Origin: Mycoplasma sp. CAG:472 | Lineage (GTDB): Bacteria; Bacillota_I; Bacilli_A; RF39; UBA660 | NCBI GenBank assembly: GCA_000437315.1 | Contig: FR899389.1 | Location: 1-14,384, forward strand | DNA: 14,384 bases | Direction of reading: 5' to 3' | In this document: piece after piece, positions 12,297-14,384 of the stretch | How positions within the stretch are numbered: position 1 is the stretch's first letter | How the letters are laid out: each line of letters opens with the position of its first letter | The notes under the pieces: generated by a model | Seen by the model: the letters and a program-made list of their open reading frames with translations, nothing else | The model's database searches: none | Told to the model about the DNA's origin: nothing | Translations under genes and position numbers: made by a program

Positions 12297-12848
12297 TTAC
12301 CTCAATAAAAGTTTAAGTGCTTCTTTAACTTGCATTTCTACATTTAAAGAAGGATCAACATTTTTAATAACTTTATTAATTTCACTGGTTTTATAACCTA
12401 ATCCTTGTAATACTTCAAATAAATCAGCTGTTAAGTCATCACTAACATCACCATCAATCTCAATCTTACCTTTTAAATCAAGAATAATTTGTTTAGCAAT
12501 CTTTTCACCTACTTTAGGAAATTTAGTTAAGTATAAAATATTTTCTCTATTTATAGCATCAACAATACCTTTAACACTACCTGTAGCAAAAAATCCATTA
12601 GCCATTTTAGGTCCTAATCCTTTTACATTAATTAACTTTAAAAATAATTCTAACTCCTCCTTTGTTTTAAAACCATATAATGAGTTTTCATCCTCTCTAA
12701 TATGATTATATAAATAAACTTTATATTCACTATTTAGTTCATATGAATATGGATTAGATACAAAAACTTGATAACCAACATTATTACATTCTAAAGTAAT
12801 ATTATTACTATCTTGCTCCGTAACTATTCCTATTATATAACGATACAT
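12297..12848 (-). CDS. ruvA: Holliday junction DNA-binding protein RuvA
   Basis: The 183-residue protein starts MYRYIIGIVTEQ and has the RuvA order: N-terminal OB-fold (about 1-62, with NVGYQVFV and EDENSLYGFKT), two helix-hairpin-helix motifs (VKGLGPKMA at 75-83 and FPKVGEKIAKQ at 110-120), and the small mobile domain III that contacts RuvB (LFEVLQGLGYKTSEINKVI). It is slightly shorter than E. coli RuvA (203 aa), mainly in the linker to domain III. It binds four-way junctions as a tetramer and recruits RuvB. GGAGGT lies seven bases before ATG 12848. It heads the operon and is preceded by a promoter with a LexA-like site. Confidence 0.97.
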   Translation of the reverse strand: MYRYIIGIVTEQDSNNITLECNNVGYQVFVSNPYSYELNSEYKVYLYNHIREDENSLYGFKTKEELELFLKLINVKGLGPKMANGFFATGSVKGIVDAINRENILYLTKFPKVGEKIAKQIILDLKGKIEIDGDVSDDLTADLFEVLQGLGYKTSEINKVIKNVDPSLNVEMQVKEALKLLLR

Positions 12849-12896
12849 ATCTTTACCTCCACTATTTAATTATAAACCATTTTGGACTACATTAAA

Positions 12897-12925
12897 ATAA
12901 TAACACACTATTTTTTATAAATCAA
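12897..12925 (-). promoter_or_regulatory. Promoter of the ruvA operon
   Basis: TTGATT (12925-12920), a 17-base spacer and TATTAT (12902-12897) on the minus strand give a near-consensus vegetative promoter, leaving a leader of about 40 bases. A second TATAAT at 12869-12874 with a poor -35 (TTTTAA) might be an additional start. Confidence 0.6.
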
Positions 12926-12938
12926 GAATATTTGTTCG
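12925..12938 (-). promoter_or_regulatory. LexA (DinR)-like SOS box at the ruvA promoter
   Basis: CGAACAAATATTCT on the minus strand matches the Firmicutes SOS box CGAACRNRYGTTYC at 12 of 14 positions; the first half-site is perfect. It abuts the -35 hexamer, a position suited to repression. ruvAB belongs to the SOS regulon in B. subtilis, which supports the reading, but two mismatches in the second half leave doubt. Confidence 0.5.
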
Positions 12939-12950
12939 TTAGTAAATTAT

Positions 12951-12981
12951 AAAAAGAAAGTATGCAATATTTACATACTTT
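12951..12981 (-). terminator. Intrinsic terminator of the kinase–SIS gene
   Basis: Minus strand AAAGTATG (12981-12974), nine-base loop, CATACTTT (12964-12957), then CTTTTTAT. It lies 14 bases after the stop codon of the kinase–SIS gene and isolates it from the ruvA promoter. Confidence 0.75.
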
Positions 12982-12995
12982 ATCACTCATATTAT

Positions 12996-14384
12996 TTACA
13001 ACTGTCCTTTATAAAAATAGATTTTCATTGCATTATCTGTATAATTAGGTTTTGAAACATCAATATCTAATAATTTACCTATTTGATATATTATAAATTG
13101 TGAGGCAATTAATAAGTCAAATTCTGCCAAAAGGCCATCGTATTTACTTTCAAAAATAGCAATTTTATTTCCTAAATAATTTAATAATTCTTCTTCATAT
13201 TTTGAGGTAGTCTTTTGTTTAAAATAGATTACACATTTATTGTTCATATTTTCAAAATTAATAAATCTTCCGTGAGAAAAATTCTTCTTTTCGTGAATAA
13301 TAGAGTTAAATATACCAGATTCAATAAGTTTACTTTCTAAATCATAACTTGCACAGTTACTATAATCTCCTCGAAAAACACTGATTATTTTATTATGATT
13401 AATAGCACTTTCAATAAAATTTTTATCAATTTCTTTTTGAACTTTATTACTCCAGTAACTCATAGAATCCTTAATAAAATTATTTATGTCAATATCACTA
13501 TTAATCTTTTGTAAATATAATTTCATAAATAATGCCGCTGGTGCTAAAGCTCCCTCAAAAGATAAAAAACCTCTTTCTTTACCTTTATTTGTACTTGTCC
13601 TATAAGTGATTATATTATTTTTCAAAATACCTGTTTTTGTTACAATATTTTGGGTTTGCCCTTTTGTAATTACATACACATTATTTTTATCAAAATCTTT
13701 AACACTTTGAATTAAATCATTAGTCGTTCCTGAATATGAAAATAAAAATGCTTTATCTATATTTATATTATTTCTATAAAGTGCATCTCTTGGGTATAAT
13801 GAATAAGTACTTGCACCATATAGTTCATTTATAACTGTTGAGGCAAAACTAGCCCCTGCAAAAGAACCACCAGTTCCAATGAATAAATAGCTTTTACTAT
13901 TATCAAAATTTATATCTAATAACTTATCATAAGCATTAGAATTAATAGCATTAATAACCCTTGATTCCAAATTATTTATATTAATATTACACCTTTTAAT
14001 TTTTCTTCTTTCGTTATATTCAAAATTTTCACAAGTACAAACTTTATCTATTTTTTTAATTTTATATAATGAATTTAAATGTCCTCTTGCACCAAAGTTA
14101 GATACAACCTTACTAGTTAATTTAATAGATTTTTCATACCATTTTGGAAAAAGTTCTTCATTAAATTTATAACTATTTTTTATATAATCAAATATTATGC
14201 TAGATAAAAATGCATCTCCGGCACCCGAAGAATCAATAACATTACCATTATCTTTTAAATTAAATTTATATTCTTTACTATTATATATAAAGATTGCACC
14301 ATTTTCGCCACGAGTAATAGTTACTAATTTTGCCTTTAGTAAATTATATAATTCAATATTATTTTTTAAATTTAATTTATCAAG
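12996..14384 (-). CDS. PfkB-family sugar kinase fused to a SIS (sugar isomerase/deglycase) domain; N-terminus outside window
   Basis: One frame runs unbroken from base 14384 to the TAA at 12996 (462 codons visible). The TTG at 13970 that would open a free-standing SIS protein is merely internal and lacks a ribosome binding site. The first ~110 visible residues are the C-terminal half of a PfkB kinase: LVTITRGENGAIF and the catalytic/ATP motif DSSGAGDAF (14208-14234, usual form DTTGAGDAF), then VVSNFGARGHL. A linker with three cysteines (VCTC, and RC 17 residues on) leads to a two-lobed SIS domain: FIGTGGSFAGASFAS, FLFSYSGTTNDLI and EKKNFSHGRF. By analogy with FrlD (kinase) and FrlB (SIS deglycase) it may phosphorylate and then cleave or isomerise a sugar adduct. 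The substrate is unknown. It ends at the hairpin at 12951-12981. Confidence 0.88.
   Translation of the reverse strand, partial: LDKLNLKNNIELYNLLKAKLVTITRGENGAIFIYNSKEYKFNLKDNGNVIDSSGAGDAFLSSIIFDYIKNSYKFNEELFPKWYEKSIKLTSKVVSNFGARGHLNSLYKIKKIDKVCTCENFEYNERRKIKRCNININNLESRVINAINSNAYDKLLDINFDNSKSYLFIGTGGSFAGASFASTVINELYGASTYSLYPRDALYRNNINIDKAFLFSYSGTTNDLIQSVKDFDKNNVYVITKGQTQNIVTKTGILKNNIITYRTSTNKGKERGFLSFEGALAPAALFMKLYLQKINSDIDINNFIKDSMSYWSNKVQKEIDKNFIESAINHNKIISVFRGDYSNCASYDLESKLIESGIFNSIIHEKKNFSHGRFINFENMNNKCVIYFKQKTTSKYEEELLNYLGNKIAIFESKYDGLLAEFDLLIASQFIIYQIGKLLDIDVSKPNYTDNAMKIYFYKGQL

Noticed and set aside
12996..13970. Stand-alone 324-residue SIS protein starting at TTG 13970
   Set aside because: The frame continues upstream without a stop into a recognisable PfkB kinase, and there is no Shine-Dalgarno before the TTG.
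1..14384. CRISPR arrays, tRNA or rRNA genes, insertion sequences, known riboswitches
   Set aside because: I looked on both strands and saw no regularly spaced long repeats, cloverleaf or T-loop signatures, transposase motifs or recognisable aptamer cores.

Overview
The window is very AT-rich (coding DNA looks close to 25-30% G+C) and carries Firmicutes-type housekeeping genes with strong GGAGG-like ribosome binding sites. UGA is not read as tryptophan. The blocks yneF–sirA–tkt and ruvA–ruvB, the YneF (UPF0154) family, a sortase-like surface protein and many short intrinsic terminators suggest a low-GC Bacillota/Bacilli lineage, perhaps an uncultured gut Erysipelotrichia- or RF39-like group. 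That placement is inference.

Layout: (1) 1-2598, minus strand: a partial anchored surface/secreted protein, a small polytopic membrane protein resembling SpoIIM, a two-pass membrane protein, and yneF. (2) 2599-3366: a stretch with no conventional gene that holds two paralogous plus-strand modules. Each has a tiny hydrophobic peptide ORF (34 and 23 codons) behind an excellent Shine-Dalgarno, mRNA ends that can pair over a long distance, and a conserved minus-strand promoter (TTGAAA-N17-TATATT) firing antisense into the module. This is the architecture of a type I toxin–antitoxin locus, in tandem duplicate, of a family I do not recognise. (3) 3367-7610, minus strand: a SirA-like replication inhibitor, a full-length transketolase that has lost nearly every catalytic and cofactor residue, and uvrC. 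(4) 7684-8040, plus strand: a single-domain YigZ/IMPACT protein, divergent from uvrC. (5) 8054-9748, minus strand: a cell-wall-type surface protein. (6) 9997-12848, minus strand: an operon ruvA – HAD nucleotidase – ruvB – mscS, with a LexA-like box at the ruvA promoter. (7) 12996 to the window end, minus strand: the C-terminal part of one long reading frame that fuses a PfkB-type sugar kinase to a SIS (sugar isomerase/deglycase) domain.

How the genes fit together: UvrC and RuvAB serve DNA repair and recombination. SirA would link chromosome replication control to sporulation, and it sits in the same tkt–sirA–yneF order as in Bacillus subtilis. The kinase–SIS protein probably phosphorylates and then isomerises or deglycosylates a sugar derivative.

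The three items most worth a second look are the tandem type I TA-like modules, the degenerate transketolase and the kinase–SIS fusion. All functional statements rest on reading the sequence and remembered family motifs; no database or folding program was run.
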